Shown here: piece by piece, positions 45,123 through 53,111 of the stretch
Numbering within the stretch: position 1 is the first letter of the stretch
Layout of the letters: each line of letters opens with the position of its first letter
Source: Bacteroidales bacterium
Lineage (GTDB): Bacteria; Bacteroidota; Bacteroidia; Bacteroidales; UBA932
Length of the DNA: 53,111 nt
Reading direction: 5' to 3'
Assembly: GCA_017509685.1 (NCBI GenBank)
Contig: JAFWPA010000051.1
Span: forward strand, 1 to 53,111
Notes under the pieces: model-generated
Seen by the model: only the letters and a program-made list of their open reading frames with translations
The model's database searches: none
What the model was told of the DNA's origin: nothing
Program-made: the position numbers and the translations under genes

Positions 45123-46247
45123 ATGCAAGACTTGACCATTGTTCCCGTACAGGGGAAACGAATGCTGCGGCAGTTTATCCAGTTCCCGCTGGACCTCTAT
45201 AAAGACTGTGACAAATGGGTGCCTGCCTTCGAGGACGACGAATACAAGTCCCTGGGCAATGAAAACCCCTCCCTGGCTTTCTGTGACCGGGAATTGTACC
45301 TGGCTTTAAGGGACAATAAAGTAGTGGGCCGCGTGGCCGCCATCATCAACCATAACGCCAACAAAAAGTGGGGAGAAGAAGTGGTGCGCTTCGGCTGGAT
45401 AGACTTCATCGAAGACTTCGAGGTGGCCAAAGCGCTCATAGACAAGGTGATTGAGTGGGGCAAGGTGCGCGGTGCACAGAAGGTCAAGGGCCCGCTGGGT
45501 TTCACCGATATGGACCGCGAAGGCCTGCTGGTAGAAGGCTTTGAAAAAGAAAGCCCTTTCACCGTTATCTACAATTATCCTTATTACGGCGAATACCTGG
45601 AGCGCATGGGCTTCACCAAGGATACGGACTGGACGCAGCGTGTCATTGAATTCTCCGACACCCTGCCGCCCATGATGCAGTATGCCGACCTTGTGGAAAA
45701 GCGTTACGGCGTACACCTGTACCGGGCTTCCACCCTCAAGAAGATGGCCCGTCGCGGCCGGGAGATGTTCCATGTGCTGAACGACGCCTTCGCCGGCCTG
45801 TATGAATACAGCAAGCTCACCGAGGAGCAGATTGACGGTTATGTGAACCAGTACGTTCCCGTGCTGAACAAGGATATGGTGGCGTTTGTGGTGAATGACA
45901 AGGACGAACTGGTGGGCTTTACCGTGACCATGCCGCATATCTCCTCGGGCGTGCGCAAGGCCAAGGGCAAGATTCTGCCTTTTGGCTGGATCCACATCCT
46001 GCCGCAGCTCAACCCCAAGCGGAACCACATGGCCGAAGGCCTCCTTATCGGCGTTCTGCCGGAATATCAGGCAAAAGGTGCGGCTCTGCTCATGTTCAAG
46101 TACCTGCACGAGAACTATATTAAATTGGGCATCAAGCAGCTGCTGCTGAACCCCCAGCTGGAAGACAATCACAAGGTACAGACCCTGTTCGGAGACTATA
46201 ATCCGCAGCCTTACCAGCGTCGCCGCTCCTACGTAAAGGAACTGTAA
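45123..46247 (+). CDS. GNAT-like N-acetyltransferase family protein, function unknown
   Basis: 374 residues, no signal peptide. The first part (LRQFIQFPLDLYKDCDKWVP, DRELYLALRDNKVVGRVAAI, KVKGPLGFTDMDREGLLVEG) and the last (FVVNDKDELVGFTVTMPHIS, GVLPEYQAKGAALLMFKYLH) each look like a GNAT half, so the protein is probably a tandem-GNAT fold; the acetyl-CoA loop would be EYQAKGAALLMF. Similar 370-380 residue proteins are widespread in Bacteroidetes, usually listed as hypothetical or GNAT. Substrate unknown. The stop codon is built into a perfect 8-bp hairpin. Confidence 0.75.
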   Translation: MQDLTIVPVQGKRMLRQFIQFPLDLYKDCDKWVPAFEDDEYKSLGNENPSLAFCDRELYLALRDNKVVGRVAAIINHNANKKWGEEVVRFGWIDFIEDFEVAKALIDKVIEWGKVRGAQKVKGPLGFTDMDREGLLVEGFEKESPFTVIYNYPYYGEYLERMGFTKDTDWTQRVIEFSDTLPPMMQYADLVEKRYGVHLYRASTLKKMARRGREMFHVLNDAFAGLYEYSKLTEEQIDGYVNQYVPVLNKDMVAFVVNDKDELVGFTVTMPHISSGVRKAKGKILPFGWIHILPQLNPKRNHMAEGLLIGVLPEYQAKGAALLMFKYLHENYIKLGIKQLLLNPQLEDNHKVQTLFGDYNPQPYQRRRSYVKEL

Positions 46248-46265
46248 GCAAATCGTATTGCTTAC
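46244..46265. terminator. Hairpin overlapping the stop codon of the GNAT-like gene
   Basis: GTAAGCAA (46244-46251) pairs exactly with TTGCTTAC (46258-46265) around a 6-base loop; the TAA stop at 46245-46247 is inside the left arm. No T-run follows. Confidence 0.45.
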
Positions 46266-46272
46266 ATACGAA

Positions 46273-46319
46273 TGCAACCTGTAACGCACTTTTGCTGGGA
46301 AACCGCGTTACAGGTTGCA
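46273..46319. terminator. Perfect 15-bp inverted repeat between convergent genes
   Basis: TGCAACCTGTAACGC (46273-46287) and GCGTTACAGGTTGCA (46305-46319) are exact reverse complements with a 17-base loop. It sits between the GNAT-like gene and the convergent acyl carrier protein gene. Lacks a T-run, so it may be an RNA-stabilising 3' end, a protein-binding site or a repeat copy rather than a classical terminator. Confidence 0.55.
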
Positions 46320-46339
46320 GAACTCGAGGTAGGAACGTC

Positions 46340-46582
46340 TTATGCCTTGGCTTTTACCACTGCATCGCACACTTCACCTACCGTGACGGGCACGGGGGCG
46401 CCGTCGGGGAAGTGCATGCCGAATTTCTCTTCGGCCGCCAGGGAGAGCAGCAGCATGGTGAGGGAATCGATACCGAGTTCCCGCACCAGTTCTGTCTGGA
46501 ATCCAACGTTGGTGAGGTCCGTGTTGGGACGGATGACGCCGATAATCTCTTTCAGGCCGTCAAATACTTCTTCCCGGGTCAT
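46340..46582 (-). CDS. Acyl carrier protein
   Basis: 80 residues, all-helical carrier. The phosphopantetheine site is Ser40 in LVRELGIDSLTMLLLSLAAE. Loop NTDLTNVGFQTE before it and ending helix VGEVCDAVVKAKA fit the fold. This is not the fatty-acid synthesis acpP neighbourhood (no fabF, fabD or rnc nearby): the gene overlaps the stop of an adenylate-forming ligase by ATGA. Together they look like a loading unit that activates an acid and attaches it to this carrier; the later enzymes are not here. Confidence 0.9.
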   Translation of the reverse strand: MTREEVFDGLKEIIGVIRPNTDLTNVGFQTELVRELGIDSLTMLLLSLAAEEKFGMHFPDGAPVPVTVGEVCDAVVKAKA

Positions 46583-48063
46583 ACGCGTGCCACTTTCATG
46601 CTGCCGGTGCGCTTGAAGTCTTCCGTGCGCACGGTCACTTTACGGATGTGGTGGGTAGAAGGCAGGGTGGCGTTGATCTTGTCCACCAGGGCGTTCATGT
46701 AGGCCACTACCTCTTCCCAAGGCTTGCCGTCGAAGGCGGGCATGAAGGGCAGCACCTCCACGGCGATGATGCCTTCGTCTTCCTTCACCATGGCGTCGCG
46801 GACGCAAGGATCGGCGTAGAAGGGCTCTTCCAGGCTTTCGGGGCTCACGTTCTCACCGTTGGAGAGGATGATGAGGTTCTTGATGCGGCCGGTGATGTAC
46901 AGGAAGCCTTCTTCGTCGAAGCGGCAGAGGTCTCCGGTGCGCAGCCAGCCGTCGGGGGTGAGGGCCTCGGCCGTCTTCTCGGGATCCTTGTAGTAGCCGG
47001 AGAACACGTTGTCACCCTTGACCCACAGTTCGCCGTCCACCAGCTTGGTCTCCTGGCCGGGATAGATGCGGCCGATGGAAGTGGGCTTGCGCACGGCGTC
47101 GGCGTTGGCCGATGTGAGGTTGGCGGTTTCCGTGAGGCCATAGCCGAAGCAGAATTCCACACCCAGTTTGGTGAAGATGTCCACCAGGCGCGGAGGTACG
47201 TTGGCAGCGCCGGAGATGATCATGCGCAGGCTGCCGCCCAGGAACTGGGGACCGTACATTTTCACGAGACCGCTCAGGATGTCGCAGATGCCCGGGACAA
47301 TCACCAGGAGGGTGGGCTTGATGGCGGGCAGCTTGCCGATGGTGGCCTTCATATCTTCGGCCGTGAAGAGCAGGTTGCCGGTGTAGAAGCAGCCGGCGGT
47401 GCCGGCGATGGCGCCGAACACGTGGCTCAGGGGCAGAAGGGCGATATAGCGGTGCTGGCCGATGACCTTGCCCGGCTTGAAGATGGCGTTGTAGTTACCG
47501 CGCATGAGGGCACGGTGGCTGAGGACGGCACCCTTGGGAGCGCCGGTGGTACCGCCGGTGAAGAAGATGGCGGCGGGGCTTTCGGGGTCGATTTCGGCCA
47601 CGGGAGCCTCATTGTCGGCCAGGCTGGCGGCGGGGAGCACCTTGGTGCCCTGGATCTTGGCGGTCTGGGGCATGAATTCTTCGCGTACGAAGATGGCGGC
47701 GATGTCAAACTTCATGCAGCAGCCCACCACGGCCATTTCCGGCAGCATGGACGGGAACATCATGGCCACGTAACCGGCGCTGGTGATGGCCAGATACAGC
47801 TCGATGGCATCCTGGCTGTTGCGGTCCCATACGGCGATGTGGGCACCCTTGGGCAGGCCCAGGCCATTGATGAAAGCACGGCGGCGGGCTACCCGCTGTC
47901 CCAGCTCTTTATAAGTAATGGTATTCACCGTGTCGGACAGGGCCGGCATATCGGCATATTCCTTTGTGAACCAGTCTACGAACTGCCCCATGGTAGGGAG
48001 ATAGGGGATTCTCTCAAACTCCTCCTTGGGGAGCATGCTGTGGAAATACTCTTGGTTGGTCAT
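46579..48063 (-). CDS. Adenylate-forming acyl ligase (AMP-binding family)
   Basis: 494 residues. ANL superfamily motifs: P-loop-like FFTGGTTGAPKGAVLSHRAL, LLPLSHVFGA, SGAANVPPRLVD, FGYGLTETANL, GWLRTGDLCRFDEEGFLYI, GRIKNLIILSNGENVSPESL and the C-terminal catalytic Lys in TGSMKVARV. This resembles acyl-CoA synthetases and fatty acyl-AMP ligases. Because an ACP gene overlaps its end by 4 bases, the acyl group is probably transferred to that ACP rather than to CoA, but sequence alone cannot exclude CoA. -7 box TATCTTTG 31 bases upstream, divergent from the DUF2723 gene. Confidence 0.9.
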   Translation of the reverse strand: MTNQEYFHSMLPKEEFERIPYLPTMGQFVDWFTKEYADMPALSDTVNTITYKELGQRVARRRAFINGLGLPKGAHIAVWDRNSQDAIELYLAITSAGYVAMMFPSMLPEMAVVGCCMKFDIAAIFVREEFMPQTAKIQGTKVLPAASLADNEAPVAEIDPESPAAIFFTGGTTGAPKGAVLSHRALMRGNYNAIFKPGKVIGQHRYIALLPLSHVFGAIAGTAGCFYTGNLLFTAEDMKATIGKLPAIKPTLLVIVPGICDILSGLVKMYGPQFLGGSLRMIISGAANVPPRLVDIFTKLGVEFCFGYGLTETANLTSANADAVRKPTSIGRIYPGQETKLVDGELWVKGDNVFSGYYKDPEKTAEALTPDGWLRTGDLCRFDEEGFLYITGRIKNLIILSNGENVSPESLEEPFYADPCVRDAMVKEDEGIIAVEVLPFMPAFDGKPWEEVVAYMNALVDKINATLPSTHHIRKVTVRTEDFKRTGSMKVARV

Positions 48064-48094
48064 TATAATTAAGGTTTAGATTTTTCAAAACATA

Positions 48095-48102
48095 CAAAGA
48101 TA
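48095..48102 (-). promoter_or_regulatory. -7 box of the acyl ligase/ACP pair
   Basis: Minus-strand TATCTTTG, 31 bases before ATG 48063; AT-rich surroundings, no clear -33. Divergent from the box at 48125-48132. Confidence 0.6.
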
Positions 48103-48124
48103 CAAAACATTTTTCAAAAATGCG

Positions 48125-48132
48125 TATCTTTG
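48125..48132 (+). promoter_or_regulatory. -7 box of the DUF2723 gene, adjacent to its start codon
   Basis: TATCTTTG followed after only 6 bases by ATG 48139. The transcript should start at or very near the A of the ATG, so it would be leaderless. Confidence 0.6.
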
Positions 48133-48138
48133 CAGTCT

Positions 48139-51100
48139 ATGGACAAGAAGACATTCAACAAGTGGAACTGGATAGTGGCCCTGGCCGTGCTGGTCATCTC
48201 ATCGGCCACCTATCTTTCCACGATAGAGCCTACCGCGTCGTTCTGGGACTGCGGGGAATTCATCGCATCGTCGTACAAGCTGGAAGTGGGACACCCCCCG
48301 GGAAACCCGGTGTTCCAGCTCATCGCCCGCTTTTTCACCATCCCCTTTGACGCCGCGCACGCCGCTGTGGCCGTCAATGCCATGAACGCCCTCCTGAGCG
48401 CGCTTACCATCTTCTTCCTGTATTTCACCATCGTCTTCTTTGCCAAGCGTGTGGTGAAGAATCCCGTCGCCATTCTGGGTGCAGGCGCCGTGGGCGCCCT
48501 GGCCTACTGCTTCTCGGATACGTTCTGGTTCAGCGCCGTGGAGGGAGAGGTATATGCCATGAGTTCGCTGTTTACGGCGCTGGTCTTCTGGGCCATGTGC
48601 CGGTGGTACGAGACCGCCGACGAACCCCACGCCAACCGCTGGATTGTGCTCATCGCCTTCCTGATGGGCCTCAGTATCGGCGTGCACCTGCTCAACCTCC
48701 TTACCATTCCGGCGTTCGTATTCATGTACTACTACCGGAAGAACGAGGACAAGACGCTGCCGTTCGGGAAACTGGTGGGGATCTTTGCCATCGGCGTGGT
48801 GATTGAATTCCTGCTGGTGTACCTGTTCATCCCGTACCTGCCCAAGCTGGCGGCCTTCTTCGACCGCATCTTCGTGAACGGATTCGGCCTGCCGTACAAC
48901 AGCGGCGCCGTCTTCTTCCTGGTGGGGCTGCTGGCCCTGTGCTTCTGGCTGCTGTTCAAGACGCTCAAGAGCGGAAAGGTGTTCTGGAACACCGTGGTCC
49001 TGTGCGTGACCACCCTGGTGATAGGTTTCTCCCTCTTCTCCATCGTGATCATCCGCTCCAGCGTGAAGACGCCCACCAACGAGTATCAGCCCGATAACCC
49101 GTACACGCTGGTGCGTTACCTCAGCCGTGAACAGTACGGCAGCACGCCGCTGGTCTACGGCCAGTACTTCGACGCTCCCTATGACCTGAAGCAGGACAAA
49201 TACTGGGCTCCGCTGGACGGCAAGTACATCCGCGCCACGGCTCCCGCCGACGCCGACTACCTCCCGGAAGGGAAGATGCTGTTCCCGCGCATGTGGTCGT
49301 CGGCCGACCCCCGCTACATAGAATTCTATGAGCAGTACACGCACGGCAAGGGCACTCGCATCAAGGGTACCAAGTACCGCAAGCCCACTTTCGGGGCCAA
49401 TATGTCCTATTTCTTCGACTATCAGCTGAACTGGATGTACTGGCGCTACTTTATGTGGAACTTCGTGGGACGCCAGAACGAGATCCATTCCCCGCTGCCG
49501 GGCAATGTCTTCTACGGTAACTGGGAAAGCGGAATCGGTTTTCTGGACGCCATCCGCCTGGGAGACCAGAGCGACGCTCCTTCCACTTTGGCCGACAACA
49601 AGGGTAAGAATCACTACTTCTTCCTGCCGCTGCTGCTGGGCCTGCTGGGGCTGGTGTTCCAGTTCGACAAAGACAAACGCGGCAGCTGGCTGGTGTTCCT
49701 GATGTTCTTCATGACGGGCATTGCCATTGTGCTGTACCTGAACCAGCCGCCTTATCAGGTGCGCGAGCGCGACTACGCGTACGCGGGTTCGTTCTATATG
49801 TTCGCCATCTGGATAGGCCTGGGCGTAGCGGCCATCTATCAGTGGATTGCCGACGCCGCTCAGGAGAAGGTTTCCCAGCCCGTGCTGGCGGGGGGCGTAT
49901 CGGCCCTCTGTCTCCTGGTGCCCGTGCTGATGGCCGCCCAGAACTGGGACGACCACGACCGCTCCCACCGCTATACCGCCCCGGAGATGGCCTACAATTA
50001 CCTGAATTCCGTGGGCCCTAACGGCATGTTGGTGACGCACGGGGACAACGATACCTTCCCGCTGTGGTATGCTCAGGAAATTGACGGCGTACGCACCGAC
50101 GTCCGCGTGGTGAACACCTCCCTGCTGGGCACCGACTGGTACATAGACCAGATGAAATGGGCCTGCAACGAGAGCGCCCCGCTGCCGCTCACGGTGCCCG
50201 CCAGCCAGTACCTGTACGGAACCAACGAGTTCGTGTACATCGCCTACGACGACGGCTCACCCATGCTGCTGTCCGACGTAATGGACGTGTTCCGGGATCC
50301 CAAGATGAAGGTGACGCTGGAAAGCGGCCAGAAACTGGATTTCATCTGCGCCCGCAACGTGGTGATCCCCGTGGATAAGGAGAACTGCCTCAAATACGGC
50401 ATTGTGCCGGAGAAGTTTGCCGATGAAATCCCGGAGGCCATCATGCTCACCATGTCCAAGGACAAGAACTACATCACCAAGCCGGAACTCTTCCTGTTGG
50501 ACCTGCTGTCCAACTACAAGTGGGACCGTCCGCTGAACTTGCTGAATATGGGCGGAGACCTGAACGTGGGCATCAAGGATTACCTGATGTACGACGGTTA
50601 CTCCTACCGCTTCACGCCCATCAAGAACAAGATTGGCTCTACAGATGCCGGCAAGGTGGACGCCCTGGAACTGTATGACAAGATGAAGACCGTGTACAAG
50701 TGGGACGCCCTCAAACGCACGGACTACTTTGTGGACTACCAGAACATCTATACCTTCTTAGGCGTTCTTTCCCAGCGCCAACTGTTCCTGACGGTGGCCA
50801 ACGCGCTCATCGACGCTGGAGAAGCGGACAAGGCCGTGGAGATGCTGGACCTGTGCCAGGAGAATTTCCCGGAAGAGAATTTCCCGCTGGAATCCATCCC
50901 GCTGGGCTTCACCGGCAACGACTATATGGTGGCCCAGATTATCGAGGACTACTATTACCTGGGTGAGGATGAGAAAGCCCGCTCCCTGGCCACCCGCATG
51001 GGTGAAGAACTGATGATCACCGCCGGTTTCTACCTGGAGTGGGGCCGCCTGGGAGAGGCCGAGTTCGAGGCCGCCAGCCGCGTGCTCCTGTACATCGCCG

Positions 51101-51231
51101 ATGTGTGCAAGCAGTACGGCGACAAAGACCTGGCCGACGCCATGATTGACGGCCTGGAGGCCATGATTCACCACCTGGCCGGCACCGATTACGCCCTCGA
51201 GCGGGACGATACGCTGAATGTTGCGGAGTAA
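48139..51231 (+). CDS. DUF2723 (glycosyltransferase family 117-like, TMEM260-type) membrane protein
   Basis: 1030 residues. N-terminal multi-span part (about residues 10-320) opens WIVALAVLVISSATYLSTIE and has the DUF2723 hallmark SFWDCGEFIASSYKLEVGHP followed by PPGNPVFQLIARFF: Asp and Glu here match the acidic luminal loop of GT-C mannosyltransferases. More helices at about 490-600, then a large exported soluble region with AGSFYMFAIWIGLGVAAIY before it and a helical, TPR-like end (ANALIDAGEADKAVEMLDL). Human TMEM260, of the same family, O-mannosylates proteins; a protein O-glycosylation role is therefore plausible. ATG 48139 is preferred over a TTG at 48130, which overlaps the -7 box. Converges with the next gene, 2-base gap. 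Confidence 0.88.
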   Translation: MDKKTFNKWNWIVALAVLVISSATYLSTIEPTASFWDCGEFIASSYKLEVGHPPGNPVFQLIARFFTIPFDAAHAAVAVNAMNALLSALTIFFLYFTIVFFAKRVVKNPVAILGAGAVGALAYCFSDTFWFSAVEGEVYAMSSLFTALVFWAMCRWYETADEPHANRWIVLIAFLMGLSIGVHLLNLLTIPAFVFMYYYRKNEDKTLPFGKLVGIFAIGVVIEFLLVYLFIPYLPKLAAFFDRIFVNGFGLPYNSGAVFFLVGLLALCFWLLFKTLKSGKVFWNTVVLCVTTLVIGFSLFSIVIIRSSVKTPTNEYQPDNPYTLVRYLSREQYGSTPLVYGQYFDAPYDLKQDKYWAPLDGKYIRATAPADADYLPEGKMLFPRMWSSADPRYIEFYEQYTHGKGTRIKGTKYRKPTFGANMSYFFDYQLNWMYWRYFMWNFVGRQNEIHSPLPGNVFYGNWESGIGFLDAIRLGDQSDAPSTLADNKGKNHYFFLPLLLGLLGLVFQFDKDKRGSWLVFLMFFMTGIAIVLYLNQPPYQVRERDYAYAGSFYMFAIWIGLGVAAIYQWIADAAQEKVSQPVLAGGVSALCLLVPVLMAAQNWDDHDRSHRYTAPEMAYNYLNSVGPNGMLVTHGDNDTFPLWYAQEIDGVRTDVRVVNTSLLGTDWYIDQMKWACNESAPLPLTVPASQYLYGTNEFVYIAYDDGSPMLLSDVMDVFRDPKMKVTLESGQKLDFICARNVVIPVDKENCLKYGIVPEKFADEIPEAIMLTMSKDKNYITKPELFLLDLLSNYKWDRPLNLLNMGGDLNVGIKDYLMYDGYSYRFTPIKNKIGSTDAGKVDALELYDKMKTVYKWDALKRTDYFVDYQNIYTFLGVLSQRQLFLTVANALIDAGEADKAVEMLDLCQENFPEENFPLESIPLGFTGNDYMVAQIIEDYYYLGEDEKARSLATRMGEELMITAGFYLEWGRLGEAEFEAASRVLLYIADVCKQYGDKDLADAMIDGLEAMIHHLAGTDYALERDDTLNVAE

Positions 51232-51233
51232 GG

Positions 51234-52181
51234 TTACCGTTTCAGCCGCACGTAGATACTGAGCGGCAGCACCTTGTCAAAGGAATCGTTGAAAGCCAGT
51301 TCCCCGGAAGCCATTTCGCGGAACTGGCTTTTAAATGCTTCTCTCACCACGGTTTCTCCCAGAGCGGCGCTATAGCCGTTAGAGTAGAGGTTCAGGACCA
51401 TAAAGGCGTCACGGTCGTTCAGGATGGCCGCCACGTTCTGCAGCAGGCCGAAGAGAAGTTCGTCCAGTTTCCACTTTTCACCGTCGGGGCCGTGGCCGTA
51501 GGCCGGCGGGTCCAGGATGATGCCGTCGTACTTGTTACCGCGCTTGGCCTCGCGCTTGGCAAATTTCAAGGCGTCTTCCACCACCCAGCGGATGCCGTCC
51601 AGGCCGCTGCGTTCCATATTCTCGCGGGCCCAGGTGACCACCTGGCGCACGGAGTCCAGGTGGGTGACATCGGCCCCGGCGCACTTGGCGGCCAGGGAGG
51701 CGCCTCCGGTGTAGGCGAAGAGGTTGAGCACCTTGGGTGCGGGCAGGCCGTTGGCCTTGTGGATGCGCACCAGGCGGCTGGTTTCCTTATAGATAAATTC
51801 CCAGTTGGGGGCCTGCTCCGGGAACACGCCCACGTGCTTGAAGGAGGTTAGGCCCAGGCGCAGGGCGATGTGGAGATCGCTGGCGGCATGGGTTTCCGGA
51901 TCCGGCTGGCCGTTGTAGGCGATGCCCCACTGGTCGTCCATCTTTTTGGACTTGTTCCAGGTACCGCTGTCCTCCTTGCCGGCTTTGCCGAAGCCCGCGC
52001 CGGGCACGAAGGTGACGTGGCTCAGGCGCTTCCAGTCGGCTTCCGGCATGGACGGCGTCCACAGGGCCTTGGGTTCGGGCCTGCGCAGCACGTACTTGCC
52101 AAAGCGCTCCAGCTTTTCCCCGTTTCCGGAGTCCAGCAGCTCATAGTCTTTCCAGTAACTTGCAGGGAATTCGACAGCCAT
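51234..52181 (-). CDS. RlmI/RlmK-like class I SAM-dependent methyltransferase
   Basis: 315 residues. The first 120 residues form a substrate-recruiting region (YELLDSGNGEKLERFGKYVL, RRPEPKALWTPSMPEADW). The methyltransferase core has motif I VLNLFAYTGGASLAAKCAGA, THLDSVRQVVTWARENMERS, and motif IV DGIILDPPAYGHGPDGEKW, the order and wording of the RlmI/RlmK/YccW family acting on 23S rRNA cytosine or guanine. The exact target base cannot be given. Divergent from pgk through a palindromic pair of -7 boxes. Confidence 0.87.
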   Translation of the reverse strand: MAVEFPASYWKDYELLDSGNGEKLERFGKYVLRRPEPKALWTPSMPEADWKRLSHVTFVPGAGFGKAGKEDSGTWNKSKKMDDQWGIAYNGQPDPETHAASDLHIALRLGLTSFKHVGVFPEQAPNWEFIYKETSRLVRIHKANGLPAPKVLNLFAYTGGASLAAKCAGADVTHLDSVRQVVTWARENMERSGLDGIRWVVEDALKFAKREAKRGNKYDGIILDPPAYGHGPDGEKWKLDELLFGLLQNVAAILNDRDAFMVLNLYSNGYSAALGETVVREAFKSQFREMASGELAFNDSFDKVLPLSIYVRLKR

Positions 52182-52185
52182 ACCT

Positions 52186-52216
52186 TTTGAATTTTTTACA
52201 AAGATAACTATCTTTG
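52186..52216 (+). promoter_or_regulatory. Promoter of pgk
   Basis: TTTG (52186-52189), 19-base spacer, TATCTTTG (52209-52216), 33 bases before ATG 52250. Its -7 box is mirrored two bases upstream by the -7 box of the methyltransferase gene. Confidence 0.8.
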
Positions 52217-52229
52217 CGGACTGGACAAC
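52199..52229 (-). promoter_or_regulatory. Promoter of the RlmI-like methyltransferase gene
   Basis: Minus-strand TATCTTTG (52206-52199), 17 bases before ATG 52181, with GTTG (52229-52226) at a 19-base spacer. Overlaps the pgk promoter almost completely. Confidence 0.65.
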
Positions 52230-52249
52230 AAATTTAATTCATTATACTT

Positions 52250-53111
52250 ATGCAACAGTTCATCGACAAGTACGATTTCAAAGGCAAGAAAGCCATCGTT
52301 CGCGTAGACTTCAACGTTCCGCTCAACGAAAACTTCGAAATCACGGACGACACCCGTATCCGCCGTGCCATGCCCACCCTCAAGAAGGTGCTGGCCGAAG
52401 GTGGTTCCCTCATCATCATGTCCCACCTGGGCCGTCCCAAGAAGGTAGATCCCAAGTTCTCCCTCAAGCACATTGTGGGCCGCGTGAGCGAATGCCTGGG
52501 CGTTCCCGTCCAGTTCGCCGATGACTGCCAGAAGGCAAAGGCCCAGGCCGATGCCCTGAAGCCCGGTGAAGTTCTCCTGCTTGAAAACCTGCGTTACTAC
52601 GCCGAGGAAGAAGGCAAACCCCGCGGCCTGGCCGAAGACGCTTCCGACGAAGAGAAGAAGGCCGCCAAGGCTGCCGTGAAGGCTTCCCAGAAGGAATTCG
52701 TGAAGACCCTGGCCAGCTACGCCGACTGCTACATCAACGACGCATTCGGTACGGCTCACCGCGCCCACGGTTCCACCGCCCTCATCGCCGAGTACTTCCC
52801 CAACGACAAGATGTTCGGCTACCTGATGGAAGGCGAGATCAAGGCCATTGACAACGTGCTGAAGAACGCCAAGCGCCCTCTCACCGCTATCATCGGCGGC
52901 TCCAAGGTCAGCTCCAAGCTCGCCGTTCTGAAGAACCTGGTTGGCAAGGTGGACAACCTCATCATCGGCGGCGGTATGGGCTATACCTTCATCAAGGCCC
53001 AGGGCGGCCATATCGGCAACTCCCTGCACGAGGACGACCTCATTCCCGACGCTCTCGAGATCATGAAGGAAGCCAAGGAGAAGGGTGTGAACCTGTCCCT
53101 GAGCGTGGCCA
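52250..53111 (+). CDS. pgk: Phosphoglycerate kinase, N-terminal part (3' end outside window)
   Basis: Transfers phosphate from 1,3-bisphosphoglycerate to ADP. The frame is open to the last base: 287 of roughly 420 residues. N-domain substrate motifs are complete: [56 protein letters not shown] and [14 protein letters not shown]; the start of the C-domain has [17 protein letters not shown] and [17 protein letters not shown]. An insertion of about 20 Ala/Lys/Glu-rich residues ([17 protein letters not shown]) follows the ENLR loop, as in other Bacteroidales. Together with eno at the other edge and pfkA inside, three glycolytic enzymes are in this window. Confidence 0.96.
   Translation, partial: MQQFIDKYDFKGKKAIVRVDFNVPLNENFEITDDTRIRRAMPTLKKVLAEGGSLIIMSHLGRPKKVDPKFSLKHIVGRVSECLGVPVQFADDCQKAKAQADALKPGEVLLLENLRYYAEEEGKPRGLAEDASDEEKKAAKAAVKASQKEFVKTLASYADCYINDAFGTAHRAHGSTALIAEYFPNDKMFGYLMEGEIKAIDNVLKNAKRPLTAIIGGSKVSSKLAVLKNLVGKVDNLIIGGGMGYTFIKAQGGHIGNSLHEDDLIPDALEIMKEAKEKGVNLSLSVA

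Overview
The window is a GC-rich Bacteroidales chromosome segment (Bacteroidota). The order-level call rests on Bacteroidetes-type promoters (-7 TAnnTTTG, often with a -33 TTTG 18-21 bases upstream), a T9SS-type C-terminal sorting domain on a protease, a PCMD lipoprotein, DUF4271 and DUF2723 proteins, an AroF-type DAHP synthase fused to chorismate mutase, and the ATP synthase gene order beta-epsilon-a-c-b-delta-alpha-gamma. The high GC would suit an Alistipes/Rikenellaceae-like or uncultured gut Bacteroidales lineage, but the sequence does not settle the family. Both window edges cut genes: eno at the left, pgk at the right.

Layout. 1-5.8 kb: the end of eno overlapping a secreted subtilase, then a convergent redox pair (membrane polyferredoxin plus Tat-signal aldo/keto reductase with ferredoxin clusters). 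5.8-12.4 kb: frr, pheA, an aminotransferase, tyrA and DAHP synthase/chorismate mutase with start/stop overlaps, followed by pfkA and lpxK; dusB converges on lpxK. 13.4-16.4 kb: the ribosomal operon rplM-rpsI-rpsB-tsf, with a strongly structured 177-base spacer before rpsB and a bidirectional terminator at its end. 16.4-21.2 kb: an accessory cell-envelope locus on the minus strand (beta-barrel protein, PCMD lipoprotein, a fusion of an S51 peptidase-like domain with an ATP-grasp ligase, small lipoprotein), divergent from another small lipoprotein. 21.2-27.9 kb: the whole F1Fo ATP synthase operon. 27.9-29.5 kb: a GT4 glycosyltransferase with a DUF4298-like tail, enclosed by a perfect 26-bp inverted repeat.

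29.5-36.5 kb: a hairpin-rich intergenic region, a YitT-like membrane protein, a HAD phosphatase/OPA transporter/M20 dipeptidase operon, and a MATE exporter with rsgA. 36.5-42.2 kb: malQ, an eIF1-like factor, DUF4271, hemD, rnpA, yidD and menG in a closely packed run. 42.2-46.3 kb: a BlaI-type repressor, M56/TonB membrane sensor and TPR protein, then a GNAT-like protein. 46.3-53.1 kb: a free-standing adenylate-forming ligase plus acyl carrier protein, divergent from a large DUF2723 (GT117-type) membrane protein, an RlmI-like methyltransferase and pgk.

Most of the window is housekeeping. The parts that most deserve follow-up are the inverted-repeat-bounded glycosyltransferase behind the ATP synthase operon, the peptidase/ATP-grasp fusion in its envelope operon, the large in-frame palindrome inside atpB, and the structured leader ahead of rpsB. 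No tRNA, rRNA, CRISPR array or recognisable transposase was seen.
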